DNA of 64,000 bases from Thermoplasmata archaeon (GTDB taxonomy: Archaea; Thermoplasmatota; Thermoplasmata; GCA-020350865). The stretch lies in NCBI GenBank assembly GCA_020348445.1, contig CP070751.1, positions 3,905,765-3,969,764 of the forward strand, given 5' to 3'. Within the stretch, counting starts at the first letter, position 1. Every line of letters starts with the position of its first letter. A program made the translations under genes and the position numbers. This document shows positions 1 through 8,563 of the stretch, piece by piece. Below the pieces are notes generated by a model. That model did no database searches and was not told the origin of the DNA. It saw nothing but the letters and a program-made list of their open reading frames with translations.

Positions 1-124
1 TGTCAGATTCGTAAGCCAGGAGTCTTACTTTTTCGGTATTCTTGATCTGCTGTGCAATGGCCTCTAAAACTTCTTTATTCCGCCCTTCACTGAAGTTCGG
101 AACGCACTCCACTATTTTTATCAT
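1..124 (-). CDS. Glutamate formimidoyltransferase (FTCD-like), 5' end only
   Basis: This partial gene runs off the left edge; 41 codons are visible. Translation on the minus strand begins with MIKIVECVPNFSEGRNK, the signature opening of formiminotransferase N-terminal domains (VPNFSEGR), followed by a segment ending in VRLLAYESD, which matches the strand before the family's His-Asn-Arg site. In the family the enzyme moves the formimino group from formiminoglutamate to tetrahydrofolate at the end of histidine degradation. A GGAGGG ribosome binding site lies 9 nt upstream of the ATG. A histidine ammonia-lyase gene about 41 kb away in this window supports histidine catabolism. The visible part cannot show whether a cyclodeaminase domain is fused. 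Confidence 0.85.
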   Translation of the reverse strand, partial: MIKIVECVPNFSEGRNKEVLEAIAQQIKNTEKVRLLAYESD

Positions 125-222
125 GATATTCGGCCCTCCAAGGGAATGGATAAAAGGGAGAGTTGATATATACGTTTTGGTGTTCTATTAAAAATATACA
201 ATTTGATAAGGAGTCGGCTGAA

Positions 223-828
223 GTGAAGAAAAAAGCACTGGAGATGACTTTACAAAAAATACCATCTCATCCTGAGCCAAAACCTCGTTTGGAACAGTAT
301 GCAACACCTGCCAATATCGCAGCAGATGTGCTTTTTCTTGCCCACTCCTTTGGGGATATTGAAAATAAAGTGGTATTTGACCTAGGATGCGGAACCGGGA
401 CCTTTGCTATAGGTGCTAAGCTACTTGGAGCAAGGGAGGTAATGGGAATAGATATTGATTCCAAAGCCATTGAAATAGCGACTGAAACGGTAGAGAATTT
501 CGGTTTGGAGGTGGATTTTCGCATATCTGAGATAAAAGATTTTAATATGAAGTGCGATACTGTGCTACAAAATCCGCCTTTTGGGGCGCAGAAAAAGCAT
601 GCAGATAGACCCTTTATAAAAGTGGCATTAGACATTGCTAAGGTTGTCTATTCGCTTCATCTTGAAAAAACCCGAGAATTCATCGAAGAAGAAGCAAAAA
701 AACAAAAAGCAAGGGTAACACATACAAAAAGTTACGAATTCGAAATTAGACATACATTCAAATTTCACAGCAAGGAAAAAAAATTCTTTGATGTGATGAT
801 GTTCAGAATGGAAAAATTGAGGGAATGA
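223..828 (+). CDS. METTL5-like N6-adenine RNA methyltransferase
   Basis: A 201-residue class I SAM methyltransferase of the archaeal METTL5-like family. SAM motif I (DLGCGTG) is at residues 53-59, an acidic motif II (GIDID) near 75-79, and the catalytic NPPF of amino-group (N6-adenine or N2-guanine) methylases at 117-120. The N-terminal pattern of charged residues, PKPRLEQY and TPANIAAD is typical of this family, whose eukaryotic member methylates 18S rRNA. The reading frame opens at a TTG at 163, but the GTG at 223 is chosen because a clear AAGGAG lies about 9 nt upstream and homologues begin near this K-rich stretch. It sits 1 nt ahead of csl4, so the two are probably co-transcribed. The exact RNA target is inferred. 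Confidence 0.85.
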   Translation: MKKKALEMTLQKIPSHPEPKPRLEQYATPANIAADVLFLAHSFGDIENKVVFDLGCGTGTFAIGAKLLGAREVMGIDIDSKAIEIATETVENFGLEVDFRISEIKDFNMKCDTVLQNPPFGAQKKHADRPFIKVALDIAKVVYSLHLEKTREFIEEEAKKQKARVTHTKSYEFEIRHTFKFHSKEKKFFDVMMFRMEKLRE

Positions 829-829
829 G

Positions 830-1393
830 ATGAACAAGGAGAAGAAAATCGTAATACCAGGGGAGGAGATCGCCACAACTGAGGAATTCCTTGCGGGTGA
901 GGGAACCTACGAGCAAAAGGGCAGCATTTTCTCGTCCTATTTGGGAAGGTTGAATCTCGATGCTGAGGAGATGGTGGCTAAGGTAGAACCCATAAATCCC
1001 CTGGTGAGGTTAAATGTTGGGGACATGGTCTTGGCCCGTGTGGGTGATGTAAAAAGTAGCATGGTCATCGCAGATGTGGTGCGCGTGGAGGGTAATACCA
1101 GAGCAGTAAGTGGTGAGACTTTAGGTTCTATCCATATTTCCAAGATATCAGAGGGGTATACCGCTGACGTATGGAAGGAGTTCAGAATAGGTGATATTAT
1201 CAGGGCAAAAGTGGTGCAGGTAAAACCCTCTCTTCAACTATCCACGGACAGGCCAAATCTTGGTGTGTTACTTGCATTGTGTACACGGTGTAGAATGCCT
1301 TTGGAAAAAAAGGACAAAACCTTGTTCTGCGAAAACTGTCAACGCTCCGAGTTGAGAAATATAGCCCCTGATTATGGGAGATACGGGCATTAG
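830..1393 (+). CDS. csl4: Exosome complex RNA-binding protein Csl4
   Basis: This 187-residue protein is the Csl4 cap subunit of the archaeal exosome, which degrades and tails RNA 3' ends with Rrp41/Rrp42. The N-terminal domain carries the VIPGEEI start and the GSIFSSYLG loop usual for Csl4. A central S1 domain spans roughly residues 60-140. A C-terminal zinc ribbon has Cys pairs at 151/154 (CTRC) and 167/170 (CENC), followed by the RNIAPDYGRYGH tail. Length matches archaeal Csl4. The ATG lies 1 nt after the stop of the upstream methylase, with a GAGGGAATGAG ribosome binding site inside the end of that gene, suggesting translational coupling. Confidence 0.95.
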   Translation: MNKEKKIVIPGEEIATTEEFLAGEGTYEQKGSIFSSYLGRLNLDAEEMVAKVEPINPLVRLNVGDMVLARVGDVKSSMVIADVVRVEGNTRAVSGETLGSIHISKISEGYTADVWKEFRIGDIIRAKVVQVKPSLQLSTDRPNLGVLLALCTRCRMPLEKKDKTLFCENCQRSELRNIAPDYGRYGH

Positions 1394-1481
1394 AAAACAT
1401 CCAGTATTTCTAATATTTGAACCAAGGAAAAGCATAATAATAACCTAAGATATTAACGTAATAACGCAGGGTGAATATGAT

Positions 1482-1667
1482 ATGAGTGCAAGCACAGAGG
1501 AACTTATTAAGGCTGTCAATGAGCTGAAAGTGGAGATTCAACGCATACGGGAAGTTGTGGATATCCTGCTCAATGTGGTGATAGAAGGGGAGTTGGAGGA
1601 GGACGTTCGATTGGAACTCCAGATGAGTTACCTAAAAGACATGGACCCCTTCGGAATGTATAATTAA
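1482..1667 (+). CDS. Small helical hypothetical protein
   Basis: A 61-residue protein I do not recognise. It is highly charged and predicted to be mostly helical, with heptad-like spacing of Leu, Val and Ile over residues 6-50 (ELIKAVNELKVEIQRIREVV), consistent with a short coiled coil or helical hairpin. The ATG at 1482 has a purine-rich GGGTGAA about 8 nt upstream. An AT-rich stretch precedes the gene, so it may have its own promoter. There are no cysteines, signal peptide or membrane segment. Codon use and clean start signals suggest it is real; function is unknown. Confidence 0.6.
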   Translation: MSASTEELIKAVNELKVEIQRIREVVDILLNVVIEGELEEDVRLELQMSYLKDMDPFGMYN

Positions 1668-1971
1668 AAGGATACAAACATTTACTCTGCCACATCCCTT
1701 TTATAAATAGGATATAGGTCTCCTGCAGGATAGCTGATATCACGTGATTTCTGGTATGTAGCGCGGATATAATGTCTAAACAAAAATACCGTGATTCAAT
1801 TATTCATCTTATTACTGATTTGATTCTACAACAGAAAAAACCTTATTTAACCCCTACCTTATCCGTAACTCCAATGAGTATTTCGAGTAACCTCTGAAAA
1901 AGGAGAGTGGAACCGAGGTATCCTTATAATGAACACTTATACCATACAGTTGGTATCTAGCGGGAGGAAAG
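1668..1971. other. Intergenic region with strong TATA-like box
   Basis: No ORF is supported here. A canonical TATA-like element, TTTATAAATA, lies at 1700-1709, which is 260-270 nt ahead of the next start codon. A perfect 10-bp palindrome, ATCACGTGAT, sits at 1739-1748, just past the expected transcription start. A second AT-rich element (CTTATAATG, about 1922-1930) is close enough to drive the next gene directly. The distal box therefore implies either a long leader or a small untranslated transcript. Confidence 0.4.
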
Positions 1972-2883
1972 TTGATTGATATGGACCTTGAAGAAGCCGC
2001 AAAAAAGATAGAAACCATGGAGGTGAGGGGTGCTGCAAAGATCGCCCGCCTGGCAGCTTTGGCCTTAAAAGATTTTACCTTGAGTTATGAAGGCTCAGAT
2101 ATCGGGCAATTCAAAGATGACCTGATAGAGGCCAAAGAACGTTTGTTATCAACAAGGCCAACTGCTGTTTCTCTGAGAAATGCACTGGCTATAGTATTGA
2201 AGGGGATTGAAAAAGAGGACAACATCACTGAATTAAAAAAGAAAGTATCCGCCTCTGCAGATAATTTTATAAAAAAATCTGAATCTGCCCTTGATGTCAT
2301 AGCTGAGATAGGCTCTAAAAGAATAAAGGATGGTGATGTGTTAGTAACCCACTGCAACAGTTCAGCAGCAGTCTCCACGATCATCAAGGCCCATAAAGAT
2401 GGTAAGAATATTAGGGTCTATGCCACTGAATCAAGACCTAAAAGACAGGGTTATATCACCGTAAGAGAACTTGTCAAGGCGGGGGTGCCCACAACTCTAA
2501 TAGTGGACTCTGCAGTTAGATACGTTATGTCAAAAGTGGATATGGTAGTGGTGGGAGCAGATACGGTTGCCTCAAACGGTGCAGTAATAAACAAGATTGG
2601 CACATCTCAGATAGCGCTGTGCGCCCATGAAGCGAGGGTACCTGTGATGGTGTGTGCCGAAACCTACAAGTTCTCCCATGAGACCATGGCAGGGGAGCTT
2701 GTGGAGATAGAAGAAAGGGATGTTAATGAAATTGTTAATCAGGATGATTTTCCAGGTGTGAAGTTATTTAATCCGGTTTTTGATGCGACTCCTCCAGAAT
2801 ACATAGATGTAATCGTAACTGAGGAGGGCGTTATATCACCACATGCAGCGTATGAAATTATTAAATCTATGGATATCAAATAA
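1972..2883 (+). CDS. Ribose-1,5-bisphosphate isomerase (eIF2B-alpha-like)
   Basis: A 303-residue protein of the eIF2B-alpha/MTNA superfamily, of the archaeal ribose-1,5-bisphosphate isomerase branch. The enzyme converts ribose-1,5-bisphosphate to ribulose-1,5-bisphosphate in AMP degradation. The catalytic cysteine is in VTHCNSS (C128) and the catalytic aspartate in VVGADTVASNG (D197), at the spacing known for the family. A GGGAGGA site lies only 4 nt before the TTG at 1972 and 13 nt before an in-frame ATG at 1981; either may be the start, so three N-terminal residues are uncertain. The next gene is AMP phosphorylase, which makes this enzyme's substrate, and that confirms the isomerase call over a translation factor. 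Confidence 0.92.
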   Translation: MIDMDLEEAAKKIETMEVRGAAKIARLAALALKDFTLSYEGSDIGQFKDDLIEAKERLLSTRPTAVSLRNALAIVLKGIEKEDNITELKKKVSASADNFIKKSESALDVIAEIGSKRIKDGDVLVTHCNSSAAVSTIIKAHKDGKNIRVYATESRPKRQGYITVRELVKAGVPTTLIVDSAVRYVMSKVDMVVVGADTVASNGAVINKIGTSQIALCAHEARVPVMVCAETYKFSHETMAGELVEIEERDVNEIVNQDDFPGVKLFNPVFDATPPEYIDVIVTEEGVISPHAAYEIIKSMDIK

Positions 2884-2908
2884 ATTGGTATTTTAAGAGG
2901 GGATATAT

Positions 2909-4435
2909 ATGTATAAAGTAAAAAAAATAGATCTTTGCGCAGGCGAGTTCACTGTTATACTCCATGAGAAGGATGCAAAGGAGTTGGGTGTGAGGAATTT
3001 GGATAGAGTTAGGGTGGTGGGACCAAAAAGTAGCATCACCGCCATTGTGGAAACCACAGATAGCATTGTAGATACAGAAGAGGTGGGATTGCTTGAAATA
3101 GGTTTTAATACTCTCGAGATAAAGGATGGCATGAATGTGGATTTGATGCCCACCACTAGACCGGAATCTGTTGATTTCATTAAGAAGAAGATGAATGGTC
3201 AAGAATTGAGCCAAGAGGAGATAAGGGCAATAGTTAAGGATATAGTGGATAGAACCCTGTCAGATATTGAGCTTTCAGCCTATGTAACCGCGGTTTATAT
3301 AAATAGTATGAACCTAAGAGAAATCACAGATTTGACAAAAGCCATGGTGGAAACTGGAGACATCATTGAGATCGACAAAAAACCTATCTTCGATTTCCAC
3401 AGCATAGGCGGTGTTCCCGGTAATAAGGTCACCCTCTTGGTTGTTCCTATTTTAGCTGCTGCAGGCCTGACCATACCCAAGACCAGTTCTCGGGCCATTA
3501 GTAGTGCATGTGGTACTGCAGACATCTTCGAGGTCCTTGCAAATGTCACACTAAAGGCCTCCGAAATAAAACGAATAACAGAGAGTGTTGGAGGAGTGAT
3601 TGCCTGGGGAGGTGGTGTGAATATCGCTCCTGCGGACGATCTCATCATTCGAGCTGAATATCCCTTGGCAATCGATCCCTACTCGCAGGTTATAGCTTCT
3701 GTGGTGGCAAAGAAGAAAGCCGTTGGCGCAGAGTATTTCCTCCTAGATATCCCAATTGGCCAAGGAACAAAGGTTCCGGATGAAGAGCTTGCTAAAAAAT
3801 ATGCCAGGGATTTCATGGATCTTGGGGAAAGATTGGACATAAGAGTTGAATGTGCAATCACATATGGGGGCCAGCCCATTGGTAGGGCTATCGGATGTTC
3901 CCTTGAAGCAAGTGAGGCCATGATGGCTTTGGAAGGTAAAGAGGTGGCAGGTAGTCTAATCGAGAAGGCCTGCGGGTTGGCGGGGATAATGCTGGAGATG
4001 GGGGGAGTCGTCCACGGCTCTGGTAAGGAATATGCCAAGAAACTTCTGGATAATGGAAAGGCTCTAGAAAAGATGAAGGAGATCATCCAGGCTCAAGGAG
4101 GGGATCCTGATATTAAATCCGAGGGCATTAAAATTGGAGAATGCAAATTTGACTTTATCACAAATACCGGCGGGTATATTGCCGAGATCAGAAACAAGCA
4201 TCTTGTGAAAATAGCTAGGGCAGCAGGTTCACCAAAGGATAAAGGCGCAGGTGTCATTCTTAAGAAAAAAGGTGGCGACAAAGTGGAAAAGGGGGAGGTG
4301 GTATTCACGATTTGTGCTGACAATGAAAGGAAATTGGAGAATGCAAAATCAATTGCACAGCGCTTAGTCCCCATCAATATAGAAGGTATGATACTTCAAA
4401 AGATCCCTTCCTACCATCGTCCAAGTGTTCTTTAA
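2909..4435 (+). CDS. deoA: AMP phosphorylase
   Basis: This 508-residue enzyme is the archaeal AMP (nucleoside monophosphate) phosphorylase, which releases adenine and ribose-1,5-bisphosphate. It has the archaeal-specific N-terminal domain (about residues 1-85) ahead of the thymidine phosphorylase-like core. Signature segments are GGVPGNKVTLLVVPI, the KTSSRAISSACGTAD glycine/serine-rich phosphate site, and WGGGVNIAPADDLIIRAE. Length fits archaeal AMP phosphorylases (about 500) and exceeds bacterial DeoA (about 440). It follows the isomerase gene by 25 nt with an AGAGGGGAT ribosome binding site, an obvious two-gene operon. It converges on nadE with an 11-nt gap between stop codons. Confidence 0.95.
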   Translation: MYKVKKIDLCAGEFTVILHEKDAKELGVRNLDRVRVVGPKSSITAIVETTDSIVDTEEVGLLEIGFNTLEIKDGMNVDLMPTTRPESVDFIKKKMNGQELSQEEIRAIVKDIVDRTLSDIELSAYVTAVYINSMNLREITDLTKAMVETGDIIEIDKKPIFDFHSIGGVPGNKVTLLVVPILAAAGLTIPKTSSRAISSACGTADIFEVLANVTLKASEIKRITESVGGVIAWGGGVNIAPADDLIIRAEYPLAIDPYSQVIASVVAKKKAVGAEYFLLDIPIGQGTKVPDEELAKKYARDFMDLGERLDIRVECAITYGGQPIGRAIGCSLEASEAMMALEGKEVAGSLIEKACGLAGIMLEMGGVVHGSGKEYAKKLLDNGKALEKMKEIIQAQGGDPDIKSEGIKIGECKFDFITNTGGYIAEIRNKHLVKIARAAGSPKDKGAGVILKKKGGDKVEKGEVVFTICADNERKLENAKSIAQRLVPINIEGMILQKIPSYHRPSVL

Positions 4436-4446
4436 TTTATAATTAG

Positions 4447-5277
4447 TTATTCCCTCCAATCCGCGCCCAACGTTCTGATTCCCAATTTAGGAATCAATGG
4501 TATCTTTCTCTTGTGCACATTTTTTTGTACCAAATCCAGAATTCTGGCAACCTCGTTCTCCGCAATTCCTGTCCTTTTAGCAATTTCCTTGGCATCCAGT
4601 TTGAGCTCGATTCCAAGAAGGATTGCATCCAAATCCTTATATCGGATTCCAAGCTCATTCTCATCGGTCTGGCCTTGGGCAAGTCCTGCTGAGGGGGGTT
4701 TTGAAATGATGGTCTCTTGTATGTCGATGGCTTTTGCCAATTCAATAATCTGGGTCTTGTAGAGATCACCGATAGGTGCGAAATCTGCTCCACTGTCCCC
4801 AAATTTCGTGAAATAACCGGTAAGAAGCTCGCTTTTGTTGCTTGTTCCCATGACGATTTTATTATCAAGATTTGCATGTATATAAAGGAGTATCATCCTG
4901 CATCTGGCTTTGATATTGCCCAATGCTTTGGAATCGAGACTCACAGGAGATAAAAGGGAAGTAAATGATTCCACAATTTCAGTGATATCTATTACACGAT
5001 AATCAATGCTGAGTGAAGATGCAAATTCCAAGGCATCTTTGATGTCCTCCTCTGGTGTGGTGGTCTCAGGCATTATAAGCACGAGCACCTTCTCGGAACC
5101 CAAAGAATCAACGCATAGTTTCGCGACAACAGCGGAATCAAGTCCCCCAGAAAGGCCCAACACAACACCTTTCGCCTTGGCTTCCTCCACCTTCTGCTTG
5201 ATAAATGAGTGAATGACAGAGATGCTCTCGGGTTTGAACTTGGGCTGAAGACCTGGTTTTTCAGGGGATTCTGACAT
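4447..5277 (-). CDS. nadE: NAD synthetase, ammonia-dependent
   Basis: A 276-residue N-type ATP pyrophosphatase that amidates nicotinic acid adenine dinucleotide to NAD. The P-loop SGGLDS is at residues 43-48, and the deamido-NAD and ATP regions include GTSNKSELLTGYFTKFGD and DLYKTQ. There is no glutaminase (nitrilase) domain, so it should use ammonia directly or a partner amidotransferase. The C-terminal half has the KRKIPLIPKLGIR-type ending seen in archaeal NadE. The ATG at 5277 lacks a strong ribosome binding site, and an AT-rich stretch about 30 nt upstream suggests a short leader. It is divergent from the aminopeptidase gene. Confidence 0.95.
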   Translation of the reverse strand: MSESPEKPGLQPKFKPESISVIHSFIKQKVEEAKAKGVVLGLSGGLDSAVVAKLCVDSLGSEKVLVLIMPETTTPEEDIKDALEFASSLSIDYRVIDITEIVESFTSLLSPVSLDSKALGNIKARCRMILLYIHANLDNKIVMGTSNKSELLTGYFTKFGDSGADFAPIGDLYKTQIIELAKAIDIQETIISKPPSAGLAQGQTDENELGIRYKDLDAILLGIELKLDAKEIAKRTGIAENEVARILDLVQKNVHKRKIPLIPKLGIRTLGADWRE

Positions 5278-5405
5278 GCATTCCCAAATGGTTGGAATAA
5301 GTTATTAGGGTTGTGGTGCGGGTACTCTTAAACCACGCAAAATATCTAAGCATAAAAACCTTAATGAACCTAAATTGCGATTCTCGAACTCCTGGAGGCG
5401 AACAC

Positions 5406-6527
5406 ATGTCTGATAAATTCGACGATAACTTACAAATCGATGAGAAACTGCAAAAGGCCGCAGATGTGGCTATAAACGAGGTTTTAGGCACAAAGAAGGA
5501 CGAAAAGGTGCTCATCATCACCAATCCAGATAAGGATGTACAGAGTATTTCAATGGCCCTATATGATGCCGCAAGCGAGGTGGGTGCACTTCCTGTATTG
5601 ATATTCCAGCCCGTTAAAACCCAGTTGGATTTTGCAGAAGACAGCGTTATTTCCGCAATCAAGTCAAATCCAGATATAATATTATCCATTAGCAAGCAGA
5701 AGCTTGGTAAAGACAAAAAGGCCCTAAAGAATCCCTACAAAGTGGGAGATAAGGAGTACGATAATACCTTCCACTACCTTTTGAATGAGAAGAAGACCCG
5801 CTCTTTCTGGTCACCCTCAATAACAGCCAGGATGTTCACGGAGACCGTCCCAATTGATTACACTGAATTGAGGGAAACTTGTAAGAAAATTAAAGATGAG
5901 CTTGACAAAGCCATTGAGGTGCATATTATCGCTGAATCTGGCACTGACATTGTTATTGGGTTAAAAGGAAGAGAGGCGAAGGCAGACGATGGTAACTTCA
6001 AAGAATTGGGCAAGGGAGGCAATCTGCCCTGTGGTGAGGTTTTTATATCTCCTGAGCTGGGAACTTCAAATGGCATGATAGGATTTGACGGAAGCATAAC
6101 TGTTGAGGGGGGAGAGGTCATCATCAAAACTCCGATCATGGCAAAAGTGGAAAATGGCTTTGTAACGGAAATTACAGGTGAGGATGAGGCAGAGGAACTG
6201 AAAAAAACCATAGAGAAGGCCGAAAAAACGGTTTCGGAATTCGTGAGCCAGGGAAAAATCCCACAAAAGATGGAAAAAACGTACGCGCAAAATGCTCGTA
6301 ACCTGGGAGAGCTGGGAATAGGTCTCAACCAAAATGCAAAGATCGTTGGCAACATGCTCGAGGATGAGAAAGTTTACGGTACATGTCATGTTGCTATCGG
6401 TGCCAATTATGATGATGATGCAAAATCCCTGATCCACTTGGACGGTTTGATTAAGGATCCTGACATCACAGTAAAATACGAGGATGGAAGCGTAAAAAAC
6501 ATCATGAAAGATGGGAAAGTGGTGTAA
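5406..6527 (+). CDS. M29-like leucyl aminopeptidase
   Basis: A 373-residue metallopeptidase of the aminopeptidase T (M29)-like family common in archaea. Putative dinuclear metal ligands fall in conserved positions: Glu in NLPCGEVFISP, Glu in ARNLGELGIGLN, His in YGTCHVAIGAN and the HLDG motif near the C-terminus. It is probably a cytosolic exopeptidase that recycles peptides. The frame extends upstream to 5313, but the ATG at 5406 is chosen because TGGAGG lies about 8-9 nt upstream and the extra N-terminal residues look non-coding. Residues 1-30 are unusually acidic. The related NicX-like dioxygenases share the fold, so substrate specificity is inferred. Confidence 0.82.
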   Translation: MSDKFDDNLQIDEKLQKAADVAINEVLGTKKDEKVLIITNPDKDVQSISMALYDAASEVGALPVLIFQPVKTQLDFAEDSVISAIKSNPDIILSISKQKLGKDKKALKNPYKVGDKEYDNTFHYLLNEKKTRSFWSPSITARMFTETVPIDYTELRETCKKIKDELDKAIEVHIIAESGTDIVIGLKGREAKADDGNFKELGKGGNLPCGEVFISPELGTSNGMIGFDGSITVEGGEVIIKTPIMAKVENGFVTEITGEDEAEELKKTIEKAEKTVSEFVSQGKIPQKMEKTYAQNARNLGELGIGLNQNAKIVGNMLEDEKVYGTCHVAIGANYDDDAKSLIHLDGLIKDPDITVKYEDGSVKNIMKDGKVV

Positions 6528-6695
6528 TTAGAGGGTCACATCGAACTCTTCCTGAAGGTCAAGCACAACCTGCTCCAATACTCCTTCGAAGGTCGTACTT
6601 TTTACCTCTCTTACGCCACCCAAATCGGTTTGAATTCTTGCTAGGTACGAATCGGGACTCTTTAAAATTTCGATACTGCAAAGCGATTCTTCCAT
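6528..6695 (-). CDS. Small conserved-looking ORF, 55 residues
   Basis: This short gene is easy to miss. It encodes 55 residues, beginning MEESLCSIEILKSPDSY and ending QEEFDVTL, on the minus strand; its stop codon directly abuts the stop of the convergent aminopeptidase gene. Three signals support translation: an AGGGGAT ribosome binding site 5-6 nt before the ATG, a TATA-like TTATTTATATGA (minus strand, 6721-6732) about 25-30 nt above the expected transcript start, and an acidic, balanced composition without low complexity. The predicted fold is strand-helix with a C-terminal helix. I do not recognise the family and suggest no function. Confidence 0.6.
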   Translation of the reverse strand: MEESLCSIEILKSPDSYLARIQTDLGGVREVKSTTFEGVLEQVVLDLQEEFDVTL

Positions 6696-7023
6696 GTAAA
6701 TCCCCTGTTATTCTTGATTATCATATAAATAATACCCGGAAATACTGGTCTCAATTTAATCCGAATGAGTGATTTGGTATTAAAATTTATCTGTTACTAA
6801 TAAGGTTATTGGGATTAAACAAGTTAATTGTAAAATATATATCGCATTAATGTCATGCAGATAAACGCATCTTGTGCACATATTTTTTCTATCATTATTC
6901 TTTGATATATGTTGGTTTAAATCGTGCTGTTTAAAAATCATTTAGACAAAGTTATTAACCCAGTTCTGCTGAGGGTAATATCGTCTAAATCTTTTTATAC
7001 TTCAGGCATTATGTTTATCTCTC
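6696..7023. other. AT-rich intergenic region
   Basis: This 328-bp stretch holds the divergent promoters of the 55-residue ORF (left) and the radical SAM gene (right). It is strongly AT-rich with several TATA-like runs. No RNA gene or further ORF with a start signal was seen. Confidence 0.5.
6992..7000 (+). promoter_or_regulatory. TATA box of a leaderless promoter
   Basis: TTTTTATAC is centred about 28 nt upstream of the ATG at 7024, and no ribosome binding site precedes that ATG. Archaeal transcription starts 24-28 nt below the TATA centre, so the mRNA should begin at or very near the start codon. Confidence 0.6.
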
Positions 7024-8511
7024 ATGAAAATTTTACTAATCAATCCCCCCATAATTCTCCCGCGAAATTTAGGAACGCCTTCCCCATATATCCCATTAGG
7101 CCTGGCTTACCTTGCTGCTGAATTGGAAAAAAAGGATCATGACGTAAGTATTCAGGACATTTTACTTAAGGGCTGGGATAAAAATGAGTATTTTGAAGGA
7201 GACTTTGTCTATCATGGTCTATCACCTAAGGAAATCTTAGAAATCGTGCGTCAAGAAAAGCCAAGTGTGGTGGGAATCACAGTTCCGTATACGATTCAGG
7301 AGAAGGGGGCCTTCATAGCCGCTTCTGCAGTGAAGGAAGCGGGCCAGGAAATCACCACCATATTAGGAGGCTCTCATCCTACCATTCGCCCAGAGGATTG
7401 TGCAAGACACGAGGATGTGGATCTTGTTGTTATGGGTGAGGGGGAGAAGACTTTTTTCGAGATAATAAAACAAATGGAAATTGAGGGGGTGCATGGAGCG
7501 CAAAAAATAAATGGCGTCGCTTATGAAGAAGGTGGGAAAGTCCATATTAATCCTCCTTCCCCCTTAATAGAGAACCTCGATTCTATTCCTTTCCCGGCTA
7601 GACATTTATTGGACCTGGAAGCCTACTTCGAGGCATCCAAAGCCTCCTCTGGGGTACATGGCGTGCAAGTCAAGTCCCTTTATTCCCCGATTATAACCAG
7701 TAGAGGCTGTCCTTATGACTGCATATTTTGCTCCATCGATATAACAATGGGTAAGAAAATGCGCATGCGATCCCCTAATAACGTTGTGGATGAACTTGAG
7801 GAAATGGTTCATAGACATGGCATAAGAACTGTGCTCTTCGAAGATGATAATCTCACACACAACAAAAAACGTATCTTGGAAATATGTAAACAGATAATAA
7901 CAAGAGGCCTTGATATAGAATGGTACAATCCCAACGGTATCCGCGCAGACAAGTTGGACAAAGAACTGCTCTCGGCTATGAAGCGTTCCGGTTGCAAATT
8001 GATTTGGGTTGCACCTGAATCCGGCTCGCAACGCGTAGTAACTGAGATTATAGGTAAGCATCTCAAACTGGAATCTGTTGAAGACACTGTGAAGACCGCT
8101 AAGAAAGTGGGTATTAAAGTGGGTTTATTTTTCGTAGTGGGCCTACCAGGAGAGACCAAAGCTGAGATGCAGAAGAGCTTGGTTTTCGCACAAAGGATGC
8201 GGCAACTCGGAGCTTCATGTTTCACCTTTTCAGTTGCAACTCCTCTATATGGTACCAGGTTCTATAAAATGGCCATGGAACAGAAGTTGTTAGATCCAAC
8301 TTTCGATTCAAATTGTCAATCACCATATCTTCCCTCTCCCCTACAAAAACAAGAGTGGACAGCAGATTATGTCCAACATATTGTTGAGCAAGGGCGGAGG
8401 TTAAATCATCCACAAAATACAAAGGAACGGATGTTATGCCTTTTACGTAATCCTTCTGTGGTAGTTCCATATATAAAAAAAAGATTGGGGAAAAAATCCC
8501 AAATAACATAA
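7024..8511 (+). CDS. Radical SAM protein with B12-binding-like N-terminus
   Basis: A 495-residue protein with the cobalamin-binding-like plus radical SAM architecture. Residues 1-145 form a Rossmann-type domain starting MKILLINPP and containing ILGGSHPTIRPE and VVMGEGE. The [4Fe-4S] cysteines are C229, C233 and C236 (GCPYDCIFC). A segment of about 150 residues follows the TIM-barrel core. The usual DxHxxG cobalamin-ligating motif is not evident, so cobalamin binding may be lost or base-off. Such proteins methylate or rearrange lipids, peptides or antibiotics; the substrate is unknown. It stands alone with its own leaderless promoter, next to but convergent with the ether-lipid genes, so a lipid role is only a suggestion. 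Confidence 0.8.
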   Translation: MKILLINPPIILPRNLGTPSPYIPLGLAYLAAELEKKDHDVSIQDILLKGWDKNEYFEGDFVYHGLSPKEILEIVRQEKPSVVGITVPYTIQEKGAFIAASAVKEAGQEITTILGGSHPTIRPEDCARHEDVDLVVMGEGEKTFFEIIKQMEIEGVHGAQKINGVAYEEGGKVHINPPSPLIENLDSIPFPARHLLDLEAYFEASKASSGVHGVQVKSLYSPIITSRGCPYDCIFCSIDITMGKKMRMRSPNNVVDELEEMVHRHGIRTVLFEDDNLTHNKKRILEICKQIITRGLDIEWYNPNGIRADKLDKELLSAMKRSGCKLIWVAPESGSQRVVTEIIGKHLKLESVEDTVKTAKKVGIKVGLFFVVGLPGETKAEMQKSLVFAQRMRQLGASCFTFSVATPLYGTRFYKMAMEQKLLDPTFDSNCQSPYLPSPLQKQEWTADYVQHIVEQGRRLNHPQNTKERMLCLLRNPSVVVPYIKKRLGKKSQIT

Positions 8512-8563
8512 ATTATACAACGGGCTCCTATGATACAATGAGGATTTATCTTGTATTTGTACT

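Noticed and set aside
1972..2883. Translation initiation factor eIF2B alpha
   Set aside because: The adjacent AMP phosphorylase gene and conserved Cys/Asp pair identify the ribose-1,5-bisphosphate isomerase branch.
5313..5405. N-terminal extension of the aminopeptidase
   Set aside because: The extension has no ribosome binding site, while the ATG at 5406 has TGGAGG at the right distance and lies below an AT-rich promoter-like stretch.
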